From positions 1 to 64,000 of the forward strand of contig PGZZ01000009.1 of assembly GCA_002841545.1 (NCBI GenBank): DNA of 64,000 nucleotides, in the 5' to 3' direction. The notes beneath the pieces were generated by a model. That model was not told the origin of the DNA and did no database searches. It worked only from the letters and a program-made list of their open reading frames with translations. The position numbers and the translations under genes were made by a program. Positions 33,999-45,381 of this stretch are shown here, in pieces (the stretch's first letter is position 1; each line of letters begins with the position of its first letter). Origin of the DNA: Firmicutes bacterium HGW-Firmicutes-16 (lineage in GTDB: Bacteria > Bacillota > Clostridia > Oscillospirales > Oscillospiraceae).

Positions 33999-35197
33999 TT
34001 CAGTTTTCGCAATAATGAGAGAGGAGCGCAGGATTTTGGAAGCTTCATGCGCAGTTCCATCATAGGGTGAGGCGCGGAAACGATTGCTTCGCCTTTCCGA
34101 TTCATAATCTCTTCAACAGTGAAAGGAATGGGTGGACCGTCGTTCGTTAGGAGCTCAAGTTGATCGCCGAGCGAGAATTTGTTTCTCTGCGTAAGCGTCG
34201 CATTTCCATCTGAGCCGTAGCTTTCCACTACTGCACAAACATCGGCGGAGGCAAAATAAATGCTGTCGCTTTTTGAATAGTACTGCCCCGGCTCACCGAA
34301 ATAGAAGCCTGTACAGTAGTTCCTGTGGCTGATCTTTTCAGTTTCATCTATCCATACCTGTGAAAGAGGCTTCCTCTCGATTGCCGCATCAAGCGCGTGC
34401 CTGTAGGCGTTTGTAACCGCGGCGGCGTAATAGGCGGACTTCATACGGCCTTCAAGCTTGAAGCTCGTTATGCCTGCGTCAATGAGCTCCGGCAGGTGCT
34501 CAATCATGCACAAGTCGTTACTGTTCATGATATAAGTACCGCCATCTTCGGTGATTTCATGATACTCACCGGGGCGTTTCTCCTCGACAAGATGGTATTT
34601 CCAACGGCAGGGCTGAGCACACTCGCCGCGGTTCGCATCACGGTTTGTGAGATAATTGCTGAGTAGGCAGCGTCCCGAAAAGGAAACGCACATTGCGCCA
34701 TGCACGAAGGCCTCGAGCTCCAGCTCTTTCGGGCAATTTGCACGGATACTCTCAATTTCCGCAAGACTAAGTTCTCTAGCTAGTACCGCGCGGGAAGCCC
34801 CCATATCGAAGACCGCCTTGCAGGTTTCACTGTTTACGATTCCGAGCTGCGTGCTTATATGAAGCTTTGCGTTAGGCGCATATTTCTTCGCCATGGATAT
34901 TACGCCGAGATCGGCAACGATGAGGGCGTCGACTCCTGCGTCGTCAAGAAATTCAAGGTAAGCGGGAAGACGCTTAAGCTCATTTTCACGCGGAAGCGTG
35001 TTGCAGGTGACGTGGACCGCAACATTGCGCTCGTGGCACAGCCGCACAGCCGCACGCATATTTTCATCGTCAAAATTTCCGGCGGCAGCGCGCATTCCGA
35101 ATTCCGATCCGGCAAGATAGACGGCGTCGGCACCATAATGGAGCGCCATTAATAGGCGCTCCATATCACCGGCAGGAGCCAATAATTCTGGTCTCAA
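33995..35197 (-). CDS. Peptidase U32 family protein (RlhA/TrhP type)
   Basis: A 400-residue U32 protein. Signatures are LLAPAGDMERLLMAL, GADAVYLAGSEFGMRA, HGAMCVSFSGRCLLSNYL and ANRGECAQPCRWKY; the Cys residues here bind the Fe-S cluster of the RNA-hydroxylating members TrhP and RlhA. The name peptidase is historical. It is most likely a tRNA or rRNA hydroxylase; this is inference by family. AGGAGG lies six bases before TTG at 35197, so I take that start; the frame opens earlier with another TTG. mltG precedes it by 20 bases. Confidence 0.88.
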   Translation of the reverse strand: MRPELLAPAGDMERLLMALHYGADAVYLAGSEFGMRAAAGNFDDENMRAAVRLCHERNVAVHVTCNTLPRENELKRLPAYLEFLDDAGVDALIVADLGVISMAKKYAPNAKLHISTQLGIVNSETCKAVFDMGASRAVLARELSLAEIESIRANCPKELELEAFVHGAMCVSFSGRCLLSNYLTNRDANRGECAQPCRWKYHLVEEKRPGEYHEITEDGGTYIMNSNDLCMIEHLPELIDAGITSFKLEGRMKSAYYAAAVTNAYRHALDAAIERKPLSQVWIDETEKISHRNYCTGFYFGEPGQYYSKSDSIYFASADVCAVVESYGSDGNATLTQRNKFSLGDQLELLTNDGPPIPFTVEEIMNRKGEAIVSAPHPMMELRMKLPKSCAPLSLLRKLK

Positions 35198-35217
35198 GAG
35201 TATCCTCCTGTTATAAG

Positions 35218-36426
35218 TCAATAGTTCTGGGTTGCGACGAAGGCATTAAACTCGGATGCGGTTTTAAAGAATTTGTGGGTTTCGGTCGCCGTGTCGAGAG
35301 CATAGTAAATATAGGTCGTGGTTGCAGGCTTCAAAGCCGCCGTGATTGACGGGAAACCGGGGTTTGCAATCGGCGTGAGCGGCAGCCCTGTGTTCTTTCT
35401 GGTGTTATAGGGACTATCCATGTCGAGGTCTTCCTGTGTGAGCTGCTCCTTATGCTCAGGCAGAGCATATTGTATTGTGGCGTCGATTCCGAGAGGCATG
35501 TTTGCCTTAAGACGATTATAAATGACGCTTGAAATCGTGGCTCTCTCTTCGTCGTTTGCCGCTTCCTTTTCAATCATCGAAGCGATGTTCACAATGTCTC
35601 GCATTGAAAGATTCCTTGCTGCGGCTAGATCCCACATCTCAGCGGTGAGCTTGTAGTGGAAAATCTGCAGGAAGGTGTCAATCGTGGCTTCCGGAGTTTC
35701 GCCCTCATAAAATTCATAGGTGTCGGGGTACAGGAAACCTTCAAGCCTTGTTGCATCGCCGAGCGCGATGTTTTCAAGGAACTTATAATTAAACTCAGTG
35801 TTGGCGGCACACTCCATAAGGTCGTCATACTTGCAGATTTTGTTTTCTTCAAGACGCTTGAAGATATCCTTCATTGTAAAGCCTTCAGGGAAGGTTACCA
35901 TGGTGCGCACCTGAGAATCGCTGCCGAACTGCATCTTTTTTATGACAGCGCGGTAGTCATATTCTGTTGACAGGGTATAGGTTCCGGGATCCATTTTCTT
36001 TTTAGCTTCGGAGATACTGGAGTAGAATTCAAAAAGGGCCTTGTATTCGATTATACCGGCATCCTTAAGTATCGTGGCAACCTTGCCAATATTCGCTACG
36101 TTTACCGTGCTCGTCTTGACAGTGCCGTCCTTGCCCGTGGTCTCAACCTTTTCCTGAGTGAAGATCTCCTCCGGCAGAGTGACGTCGACAGATTTGACCT
36201 CCTTGTTCAGCGCGAGGACATCACTTGCTGCCATCCATCCGACACACGCCAGTATAACACTGATGCTGACGATGAAAATGAAATACAGCAGTCCGCCGAG
36301 ACAGCCGGTTTTCTTATCGCGCCTTTTGCTGACGGGAGAAGCTTGCCTCCCATAGTACCCGTCTGTATCGTTCCCGTCATCGTCATAGGACGACAGATTA
36401 TTATCGCTGTAGTTTTTGTCTGACAT
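35218..36426 (-). CDS. mltG: Endolytic murein transglycosylase MltG
   Basis: A 402-residue YceG-like lytic transglycosylase that cleaves nascent glycan strands. The cytosolic N-terminus is long and acidic (1-45), followed by one membrane helix (about 45-70), a LysM-like/YceG domain (about 130-240), and the catalytic region MRDIVNIASMIEKEAAN with its key Glu, plus SSVIYNRLKANMPLGIDATIQ and LPLTPIANPG. It is transcribed with the U32 gene, a common Firmicutes order. Confidence 0.94.
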   Translation of the reverse strand: MSDKNYSDNNLSSYDDDGNDTDGYYGRQASPVSKRRDKKTGCLGGLLYFIFIVSISVILACVGWMAASDVLALNKEVKSVDVTLPEEIFTQEKVETTGKDGTVKTSTVNVANIGKVATILKDAGIIEYKALFEFYSSISEAKKKMDPGTYTLSTEYDYRAVIKKMQFGSDSQVRTMVTFPEGFTMKDIFKRLEENKICKYDDLMECAANTEFNYKFLENIALGDATRLEGFLYPDTYEFYEGETPEATIDTFLQIFHYKLTAEMWDLAAARNLSMRDIVNIASMIEKEAANDEERATISSVIYNRLKANMPLGIDATIQYALPEHKEQLTQEDLDMDSPYNTRKNTGLPLTPIANPGFPSITAALKPATTTYIYYALDTATETHKFFKTASEFNAFVATQNY

Positions 36427-36607
36427 CGGTAAACTCCTTAATTGTTATGATTGATATGCTGTAACCGCGAATCGCTGAGAGGCATATTATGGGGCGTAAG
36501 GCTATATGAAGGTTTGAGCCTTAAGCCTTCTCGTTTCTGAACTTAGAGCCTACTCACCGTGCAGAGTGGCAAAAAAGATAGTCGTGTGCGGAGAAAGGGA
36601 TAATTAT

Positions 36608-36718
36608 ATGTTTGGTGGATGTGGAATTAATGGCTGCCTTTGGGTAGTTATAATTATCGTTGTCCTAATGTGCTGCTGCGGCAACAACAACTGCTGTGAG
36701 CGTGAGCGTTGCTGCTAA
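36608..36718 (+). CDS. 36-residue Cys-rich single-helix miniprotein (copy 2)
   Basis: The product begins MFGGCGINGCLWVV, has a hydrophobic helix (about 11-21), a CCC cluster (22-24) and ends CCERERCC. It is the paralogue of 33737-33844: same NGCLWV segment and nearly the same length. GGAGAAAGGGA precedes the ATG. The two copies lie 2.9 kb apart on the plus strand, flanking the U32 and mltG genes on the minus strand. No other ORF explains the interval 36427-36764. Confidence 0.7.
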   Translation: MFGGCGINGCLWVVIIIVVLMCCCGNNNCCERERCC

Positions 36719-36764
36719 GACTTAAATATCAATAGAAATAATACTTTATTATTTGCGGGGCCTA

Positions 36765-37325
36765 TTAGGGCCTCGCAATCCTTTTGTCGGTAATTATTAT
36801 GTCCGCGCGTCTATCGTAATCGTCTGTCGGCACCGAGGCGACAACTAACTCTTCGCGGCAGAGACCAATGGAGATGAGGGGGTGCGTTGAAAGGTATCTG
36901 TCGTAATATCCGCCTCCGTGACCGAGACGGTAGCCCTTTTCGTCAAAGCACAGAGCGGGAACGATGATTATATCGCCCGCCTTCGGGTCAAGTCTTTCCG
37001 CAGCTTCAGGCGGGATTGGGATTCCGTAGACTCCCACGGACAGCTCACCAATAGGTTGTTCGAGCAGCGCAAAGCTCATTGAACCATTTTTCTCGCAGTC
37101 ACAGGGGAGTGCAACAGTTTTCCCGAGCTTCACGCAATAGTCAATAAAAGCTCTCGTATCCGGTTCGCGTTCGATGCTGAGATAGGTGAACACGCGTGAA
37201 GCCAAGATGAATTCCGGCAGCGATATGAGGTTTTCGAAGATAGCATGGTCACTTTTTGTAATATAGCTATTGTCAAGAGCGGCAATGCGCGCCTTGATTT
37301 CTGCTCTGAATTTTTTCTTATCCAT
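36765..37325 (-). CDS. 5-formyltetrahydrofolate cyclo-ligase
   Basis: A 186-residue enzyme converting 5-formyl-THF to 5,10-methenyl-THF with ATP in folate metabolism. The basic N-terminus KKKFRAEIKARIAALD, the mid motif YLSIEREPDTRA and the C-terminal GHGGGYYDRYLS (ATP/Mg site) are diagnostic. Last gene of the minus-strand operon sir2-tagA-tmk-DJ-1-cyclo-ligase, 3 bases after DJ-1. Confidence 0.93.
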   Translation of the reverse strand: MDKKKFRAEIKARIAALDNSYITKSDHAIFENLISLPEFILASRVFTYLSIEREPDTRAFIDYCVKLGKTVALPCDCEKNGSMSFALLEQPIGELSVGVYGIPIPPEAAERLDPKAGDIIIVPALCFDEKGYRLGHGGGYYDRYLSTHPLISIGLCREELVVASVPTDDYDRRADIIITDKRIARP

Positions 37326-37328
37326 AGC

Positions 37329-37871
37329 TTAGTATACCAAATCCGCGCTTACTTTTTCCGCAATCTTTTCGCCCTTCAAATGAGAAAGTAGCGCAAGAGC
37401 GAAATCAATTGCCGAGCCGGCAGAGCGTCCCGTTATAAGACCCTCGTCCGTAGTTATCGGCTTTTTCGTATCGCAGAGCGCCTTGCCCATTAGGCTCTCG
37501 CATCCAGGGTAGCAGGTTATGCGTTTTCCGTCAATGAGTCCAAGCTTTGCCAGAACGGAGGGACCCGCGCATATGGCTGCGAAAAAAGCGCCGGAATTTG
37601 AAGCAGTTTCGAGGAGCGTCATAGTTTTTGTGTCAGCTATAATAGAATTAACGCCGCCCGATCCGCCCGGGATGACAAAGATGTCGTCCTTTGTGGGCGC
37701 GATGTCGGCTGTCAGGACATCGGCGAGAACCGAAATACCGCGGCCGCCCGCAACTGTTTTTGAGTTTCCGATAGCGGCAAGCCTAACCGAAGCTCCGCCG
37801 CGGCGGAGAATGTCACAGGGGACGACGGCTTCAATTTCTTCAAAGCCCTCGCCGAGTATGATATATACCAT
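37329..37871 (-). CDS. DJ-1/PfpI family protein
   Basis: A 180-residue class I glutamine-amidotransferase-like protein of the DJ-1/ThiJ/YajL type. The nucleophile elbow is AAICAGPSVLAKLG (Cys near residue 96), with the Glu in GEGFEEIEAV near the start. A glyoxalase, deglycase or chaperone role is known for relatives; which one applies here is unclear. Its ATG shares one base with the tmk stop (TAATG). Confidence 0.88.
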   Translation of the reverse strand: MVYIILGEGFEEIEAVVPCDILRRGGASVRLAAIGNSKTVAGGRGISVLADVLTADIAPTKDDIFVIPGGSGGVNSIIADTKTMTLLETASNSGAFFAAICAGPSVLAKLGLIDGKRITCYPGCESLMGKALCDTKKPITTDEGLITGRSAGSAIDFALALLSHLKGEKIAEKVSADLVY

Positions 37872-38539
37872 TACTGCAAAACACCTTTCACAGAATTATA
37901 CACATCCTCATGTATTTCCGAAAAACCTCGCATTACGCCGTTTTCGAGACAGCGGACTTTCATCCAGCCGAGGCGATGTGCCGCTCGCTCGCCGGTTAGA
38001 AGGCAGGCAGCGAGATAGTCCGCATTTGTTTCATGTATATCGCCGGTTGTTTTTGTTTCGACCTGTCTTGCTTTCATCTGGGAAAGGCAGGTTTCAAGGT
38101 CGATATCCATATATAAGACGACATCGGGCTTCGGAAGTTCCATTAAACGGAATTCAAAATCATAAAGCCAGTCCAGAAATGCGTTCAGTTCGTTTTCGGG
38201 GAGCTTTGCGCCCTGATGAATCGCGTTCGAGGTCGTGTAGCGGTCGCAGATGATGGTGCCGCCGTTATTATAATATTCTCCCCAGTCTGTCTTGAATGAG
38301 GCAAAGCGGTCGACAAAGAAAAAGGTTGAGGCGGCAAAGGCGCTGACGTCGCCGGGTTCTTTTCCGAATTCTCCGGAAAGATATGAACGCAGGAGAGAAG
38401 AGGAGCTTTTTTCGTAGCGCGGAAAGACGAGTTTGCGAAAGGGCACGCCCTCTTTTTCGAGCCGCTCTGTGAGAAGCTTGAACTGCGTTGACTTTCCGCT
38501 TCCGTCTATGCCTTCGAGCACTATGAGCTTTCCCTGCAT
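37871..38539 (-). CDS. tmk: Thymidylate kinase
   Basis: A 222-residue dTMP kinase. The P-loop VLEGIDGSGKSTQ is near the N-terminus, and FVDRFASFKTDW and ICDRYTTSNAIHQG supply the dTMP and lid motifs; YMDIDLETCLSQMK follows. The start at 38539 follows GGAGG. It is somewhat longer than the 205-215 residues common in bacteria, through its C-terminal helix. Operon member between tagA and DJ-1. Confidence 0.93.
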   Translation of the reverse strand: MQGKLIVLEGIDGSGKSTQFKLLTERLEKEGVPFRKLVFPRYEKSSSSLLRSYLSGEFGKEPGDVSAFAASTFFFVDRFASFKTDWGEYYNNGGTIICDRYTTSNAIHQGAKLPENELNAFLDWLYDFEFRLMELPKPDVVLYMDIDLETCLSQMKARQVETKTTGDIHETNADYLAACLLTGERAAHRLGWMKVRCLENGVMRGFSEIHEDVYNSVKGVLQ

Positions 38540-38567
38540 CGCTTTTGCCTCCATATGTTAAGTAGAT

Positions 38568-39326
38568 TTATTTTCTGAACAATCTTTTCCCAATGACTTT
38601 GAAACCGAATTTCGGCAGATTCATCATTCGCCCCAGACGTCTCGGGTCTTCTTTGAGACGGTAGAGCCACTCGAGATTGAGCTTTCGCCAAGATTCGGGC
38701 GCGCGCTCGGCAACGCAAGCGAAAACGTCCATCGAGCCGCCAAGCCCCGCCATAAGACCGACCTTCAAAGAAGGTGCGTTTTTCTGCATCCAGAGCTCCT
38801 GCTTCGGAGCACCGAGACATACGAGCAGTAAGTCCGGGGAGGTTTCGTTGATTTTATCAATTATCGGTGTATCGTTGACAAAATACCCGTCGTTTGTGCC
38901 GACTATTTTCAGACCCTTAAAGCGGTCTGAAAGCTTTAAGCCCGCAGCATCCGCAACACCGGGCTTGGCTCCGAGGAGGAATACTGTCATACCCTTTTCC
39001 GCCATTAGACCAAAAAGCGTTTCCGCAAATTCGATTCCGGGGATCTTTTCCCGAAGCGGAGTGCCGAGTATCTGCGCGCCCTTGATTATGCCTATACCGT
39101 CCGGCAGAACGAGGTTTGCGGAGTTCACCGCGCTCAAAAGACAGGAGTCGTCGCGGCAGAGCATAACAATCTCGGGATTGGGTGTGACGACATAGGCGGC
39201 GTTACGGCATTCCATGAACGCGAGAGCCTTATTAGCTGCCTCCGTCATCGTAACACTGTCAAAAGAAACGCCCAGAACATCGATTCTGATTGCAATCAAA
39301 TCCTTTCCAGTAAGTGCTTCAATCAT
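38568..39326 (-). CDS. tagA: WecG/TagA/CpsF glycosyltransferase
   Basis: A 252-residue GT26 enzyme that adds ManNAc to undecaprenyl-PP-GlcNAc. Motifs: TPNPEIVMLCRDD, LPDGIGIIKGAQILG, GIEFAETLFGLM, FLLGAKPGVA and VCLGAPKQELWM. It completes the three-enzyme set with tagO and the 2-epimerase at 4.9-7.2 kb in this window, so the cell probably makes a GlcNAc-ManNAc linkage unit or polymer. Its ATG overlaps the sir2 stop as ATGA (39323-39326). Confidence 0.93.
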   Translation of the reverse strand: MIEALTGKDLIAIRIDVLGVSFDSVTMTEAANKALAFMECRNAAYVVTPNPEIVMLCRDDSCLLSAVNSANLVLPDGIGIIKGAQILGTPLREKIPGIEFAETLFGLMAEKGMTVFLLGAKPGVADAAGLKLSDRFKGLKIVGTNDGYFVNDTPIIDKINETSPDLLLVCLGAPKQELWMQKNAPSLKVGLMAGLGGSMDVFACVAERAPESWRKLNLEWLYRLKEDPRRLGRMMNLPKFGFKVIGKRLFRK

Positions 39327-40042
39327 CGGATCTGCGAAAAAACTTCGCCGATCTTTTCGCCTATGACGAGATTTGCATAGCCATCATAGGGAGTTGGCTG
39401 TTTGTTTATAAGAACGAGCTTTTTGCCCTTGTAGTAATTGATTAGTCCGGCCGCGGGGTATACATTAAGCGAGGTTCCGCCGACTATGAGCATATCCGCA
39501 AGGCTGATATAGCGCACTGACTCGGCAAGCACACGATCATTCAGTTGTTCTTCATACAGAACGACATCTGGACGGATTATACCGCCGCAGGAGCAGCGAG
39601 GAACATCCGTACAGGCGTTTACCTCATTTTCGGGCATCTCTTTGCCGCAGGAAACGCAGTAAAATCTGTGTATCGTGCCGTGTAGCTCGAGGACGTTTTT
39701 ACTGCCCGCAGCCTGATGAAGTCCGTCAATATTCTGCGTGACGACAGCTTTGAGTTTGCCTTCTTTTTCAAGCTCGGCAAGTCTCAAATGCACGCGGTTT
39801 GGCTTGACCTCGCCGACAACCAGCTTGTCTCGATAGAATTTATAGAATTCGTCGGGATTTCTTCGAAAGAAGCTGCAACTGAGTATCTCTTCGGGCGGAT
39901 ACTTGTATTTTTGGTTATAGAGACCGTCCACACTGCGAAAATCGGGAATGCCGCTTTCTGTTGAGACACCCGCGCCGCCGAAAAAAACGATATTGCCGCT
40001 TCCCGCTATCATATCGCGAAGTATATCGATTTCTGCGCTCAT
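39323..40042 (-). CDS. NAD-dependent protein deacylase (sirtuin, CobB type)
   Basis: A 239-residue class U/M-like sirtuin. FFGGAGVSTESGIPDFRS binds NAD, TQNIDGLH and the catalytic His in LELHGTIHRFYC are clear, and two Cys pairs (CVSCGKE and CSCGG) form the zinc site. AGGAGG lies 6-7 bases before ATG 40042. First gene of the five-gene minus-strand operon. Targets unknown. Confidence 0.93.
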   Translation of the reverse strand: MSAEIDILRDMIAGSGNIVFFGGAGVSTESGIPDFRSVDGLYNQKYKYPPEEILSCSFFRRNPDEFYKFYRDKLVVGEVKPNRVHLRLAELEKEGKLKAVVTQNIDGLHQAAGSKNVLELHGTIHRFYCVSCGKEMPENEVNACTDVPRCSCGGIIRPDVVLYEEQLNDRVLAESVRYISLADMLIVGGTSLNVYPAAGLINYYKGKKLVLINKQPTPYDGYANLVIGEKIGEVFSQIR

Positions 40043-40121
40043 ACCGAAACCTCCTATACTCACTTACAAATACATTTTAAACCAAACTTCATTATACACA
40101 CAAGGCACGACTTTCGCAAGA

Positions 40122-40158
40122 TAAAAAGGGCTGCCCCAAGAGATCTTGAGGCAGCCGA
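40122..40158 (-). terminator. Terminator of guaB
   Basis: A 12-bp stem (GGCTGCCTCAAG with CTTGGGGCAGCC on the minus strand) is followed by a T-run. Confidence 0.8.
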
Positions 40159-40165
40159 TTGCTTA

Positions 40166-41665
<1,500 letters not shown>

Positions 41666-41820
41666 TTAAGATGAGGAGAACCGGAGACGGCACTCATCTT
41701 ATATATATTTCGAACATTGTACTCCATCGTCAGATGGGCTGTCAATCGTTGAATCTGCAAATATTTTGTGTGCTTTTCTCGCAGCTTAGTACAGCGTTAT
41801 TACCAAAACGAGTTTTCCGC

Positions 41821-42660
41821 TCACGAACACTCTAAATTGTCCGAGCGCTCATTAGTGCGGGCGTAATAAAATATGTACTGCTGGGCAAGCCCGGCATAGA
41901 GACCGAGTATCTTCGGGTCGAAGTTTTTCGGAAAATACCGCTCCAGCGCGCGTTTCATCCAGACGTCAATCGGGAACCTGTCCATTCGGTGAAGCCCATA
42001 AAGCATGAAGCAGTTTGCGACCTTGTCTCCGATGCCGCGCAGGCGCCTAACCTCGGCGAAGGCGTCCTCGGAGGAGAACTGCGAGAGTTTGTCAAAATTA
42101 AGTTCACCACTTACGACAGCTCGGGCGGCGCAGAGGATATACTCCGCGCGGTAGCCGCAGCGGAGCGGAGCAAGAGCCGTTTCATCGAGTGCGGCAAGCT
42201 TATAAGCGGAGGGAAAAGTGAACAGTCCGCAGGGGAGCTCTTCGCCGAAACAGGCGCACAGCGTGGATATAATCTTTTTAATCCTCGGAATGTTGTTGCA
42301 TTGCGAAATTATAAAGCTAATCAGCGCTTCCCATGGGTCCTGACGCAGGATGCGTATGCCACGGCCAAAGTTCGCGCACATTTCAAGATAAGGCGGCTCG
42401 ATAAACGGTCCTGACATTTCTACGTAATCGACGCCGAGATCAAAATAATCGCGCCAGAAGGGGATGTCCGTGTCTTCAGCGTCGCACAGAATTAGCCCGT
42501 TTTCTTCACGAATCGCAAGGGCTTTTCCGCATACAACGCCGTGATAGACTCCGCTCTCATCCGCGCTCCAGCGGAAGCACTGACCGCACTCAAAGGTCTT
42601 TTTCAAATCAAGCTCTGTTACGAAGGCCAGAACATTTTCGGTTTTCATTGTTTTCTGCAT
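41821..42660 (-). CDS. ogg: 8-oxoguanine DNA glycosylase (OGG type)
   Basis: A 279-residue bifunctional glycosylase/lyase removing 8-oxoG. The N-terminal OGG_N domain includes FECGQCFRWSADESG. The helix-hairpin-helix with LRGIGDKVANCFMLYG holds the catalytic Lys and HRMDRFPIDVWMKRAL the Asp. SFIISQCNNIPRIKKII is the family signature. An ATG four codons inside (42648) is an alternative start. Confidence 0.9.
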   Translation of the reverse strand: MQKTMKTENVLAFVTELDLKKTFECGQCFRWSADESGVYHGVVCGKALAIREENGLILCDAEDTDIPFWRDYFDLGVDYVEMSGPFIEPPYLEMCANFGRGIRILRQDPWEALISFIISQCNNIPRIKKIISTLCACFGEELPCGLFTFPSAYKLAALDETALAPLRCGYRAEYILCAARAVVSGELNFDKLSQFSSEDAFAEVRRLRGIGDKVANCFMLYGLHRMDRFPIDVWMKRALERYFPKNFDPKILGLYAGLAQQYIFYYARTNERSDNLECS

Positions 42661-42701
42661 AGCTTTGTCCCCGCTTATCGCTCACAATGGGAGCGACTTT
42701 G

Positions 42702-42731
42702 CAAAAATCCCGCCCCAAATGAGGCGGGATC
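42702..42731 (-). terminator. Terminator of rpsU
   Basis: An 8-bp GC stem (ATCCCGCC with GGCGGGAT) followed on the minus strand by TTTTTG. Confidence 0.75.
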
Positions 42732-42746
42732 AGTGTTTAAACTTAG

Positions 42747-42932
42747 TTAAAATGAATGCTTATTTTTGTTTTTTCTAGCGGCCTCAGATTTCTTGCGGCG
42801 CTTTACGCTGGGACTCTGATAGTATTCCTTTTTTCTGAGGTCCGACAGAACTCCGGACTTTGCGCAGCTTCTCTTGAATCTCTTGAGAGCGCTGTCCAGA
42901 GATTCATTCTCTTTTACGCGTACTTCTGACAT
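42747..42932 (-). CDS. rpsU: 30S ribosomal protein S21
   Basis: A 61-residue basic ribosomal protein with the S21 pattern: [24 protein letters not shown] at the start and [28 protein letters not shown] precedes the ATG. Monocistronic by layout with its own terminator. Confidence 0.95.
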   Translation of the reverse strand: MSEVRVKENESLDSALKRFKRSCAKSGVLSDLRKKEYYQSPSVKRRKKSEAARKNKNKHSF

Positions 42933-43255
42933 TTTATTTCCCTCCCTCCAAATACGCCCAAAGGCGCTTTAAGGGCCATCGTCCATGGCTTTAACATGAT
43001 TGATTATAATTGTTTCTTGGATCATTGTCAAGATATTTCACTGTGCTCCAAATGCAATATACAGCACCTGTGCGCAGTATAACCATATAAAATCATATAT
43101 ATGCTTATATTCGACACGAAATATAAGCAGACAGCCTTATGATCTGAATGTGGCTTCGGTTTTTTTGGCAAAGCGGAGGACATTAAATAATGCTTGTAAT
43201 ATTTATGTAATTCGCTTATACTGATTATAATGACATGTTAATTGGGGGTCATCCG
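42933..43255. other. AT-rich divergent intergenic region rpsU / gntR
   Basis: It holds the rpsU promoter side and the GntR promoter side. The stretch 43000-43230 is AT-rich with no hairpin or RNA gene that I can recognise. Confidence 0.5.
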
Positions 43256-44041
43256 GTGGAAACAAATCCTGTATTGCTCAGCACATTATCGCTTGACAGC
43301 GACATTCCGCTCTATTCTCAGCTTGTAAGCATCGTAAAACGAAATATCACAGCTGGTACACTTGGTGCCGGTGAGCTTCTTCCTTCCGAGGCGGAGCTAT
43401 GCAAAACCTTCAACATCAGCAGAAGTACGGTTCGTCAGGCAATCGGCTCGCTGGAAGCTGAAGGTCTTGTTGTTCGTAAGCAGGGCAGAGGAACCTTTGT
43501 CGCGGAGCCGAAAATGCGGCGCAAAACTGAAAATGTATATTCCTTCACTTCAGAAATAAGCTCAATGGGGCTCACGCCTTCATCGACGCTGATTGAGTTC
43601 GATATCATAACGCCCACGCCGGACCTTATGAAGGTGCTTGAACTTAACTCCGCGGACAAGAGCGTCTATCGCTTCACGCGTATCAGAAACGTAGACGACG
43701 CTCCGCTAATTCTGGAGACCTCGTTTTATCCGCAGTATATCTATCCGAAGCTGACTCGTGATCTTCTAAGGACTCATAGCTTCTATAGCCTGCTTTACGA
43801 AGTTGGAATAGCCCCCGCGTCGGCGGTGGATTCCTATGAGGCAGTTATACTCGGCCGTGAAGAGGCAGAGATACTAAAGTGCAGACCGGGCAGCTGTGCG
43901 TTTTCCGTTCAGAGAAGAACAAGAACTGAAACCGGCATGATTTATGAGTATACTCAGAGCCTTATAAGGGCAGACAGAGTTACGCTGGACGTCTATTTGC
44001 ATAAGGACGGTGTTTCATTTACTCGAAGTGTGGATAAGTAG
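43256..44041 (+). CDS. GntR/HutC family transcriptional regulator with UTRA domain
   Basis: A 261-residue regulator. The N-terminal winged helix shows IPLYSQLVSIVKRNI, LPSEAELCKTFNISRSTVRQAI and RKQGRGTFVAEP; the C-terminal UTRA domain binds a small effector, often a sugar phosphate. GGGGGT precedes GTG 43256 at good distance, so I prefer it to ATG 43235. It sits 126 bases upstream of gap on the same strand, so it may regulate central or sugar metabolism; target not visible. Confidence 0.88.
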   Translation: METNPVLLSTLSLDSDIPLYSQLVSIVKRNITAGTLGAGELLPSEAELCKTFNISRSTVRQAIGSLEAEGLVVRKQGRGTFVAEPKMRRKTENVYSFTSEISSMGLTPSSTLIEFDIITPTPDLMKVLELNSADKSVYRFTRIRNVDDAPLILETSFYPQYIYPKLTRDLLRTHSFYSLLYEVGIAPASAVDSYEAVILGREEAEILKCRPGSCAFSVQRRTRTETGMIYEYTQSLIRADRVTLDVYLHKDGVSFTRSVDK

Positions 44042-44083
44042 TTGCATAATTTAGGTGAATTTTTCTAATAATTATACTTATAA

Positions 44084-45177
<1,094 letters not shown>

Positions 45178-45381
45178 ATACCGTTGTTATTGCTACACTA
45201 TTTGGCTACTCAAAGCAGAAAAAAGTTTTGACAATATGACTCAATTGTGAATAGACCGTATTTGTTATGATAACGAATTCGCTTGTAAATCGGTGAATTG
45301 TGAAATACTAATGCGAGTAAATCACTAATAAATTGACACCTCTTATTTAGGTATTTTTGTACTTGAATGAGGGGTGTTTTT

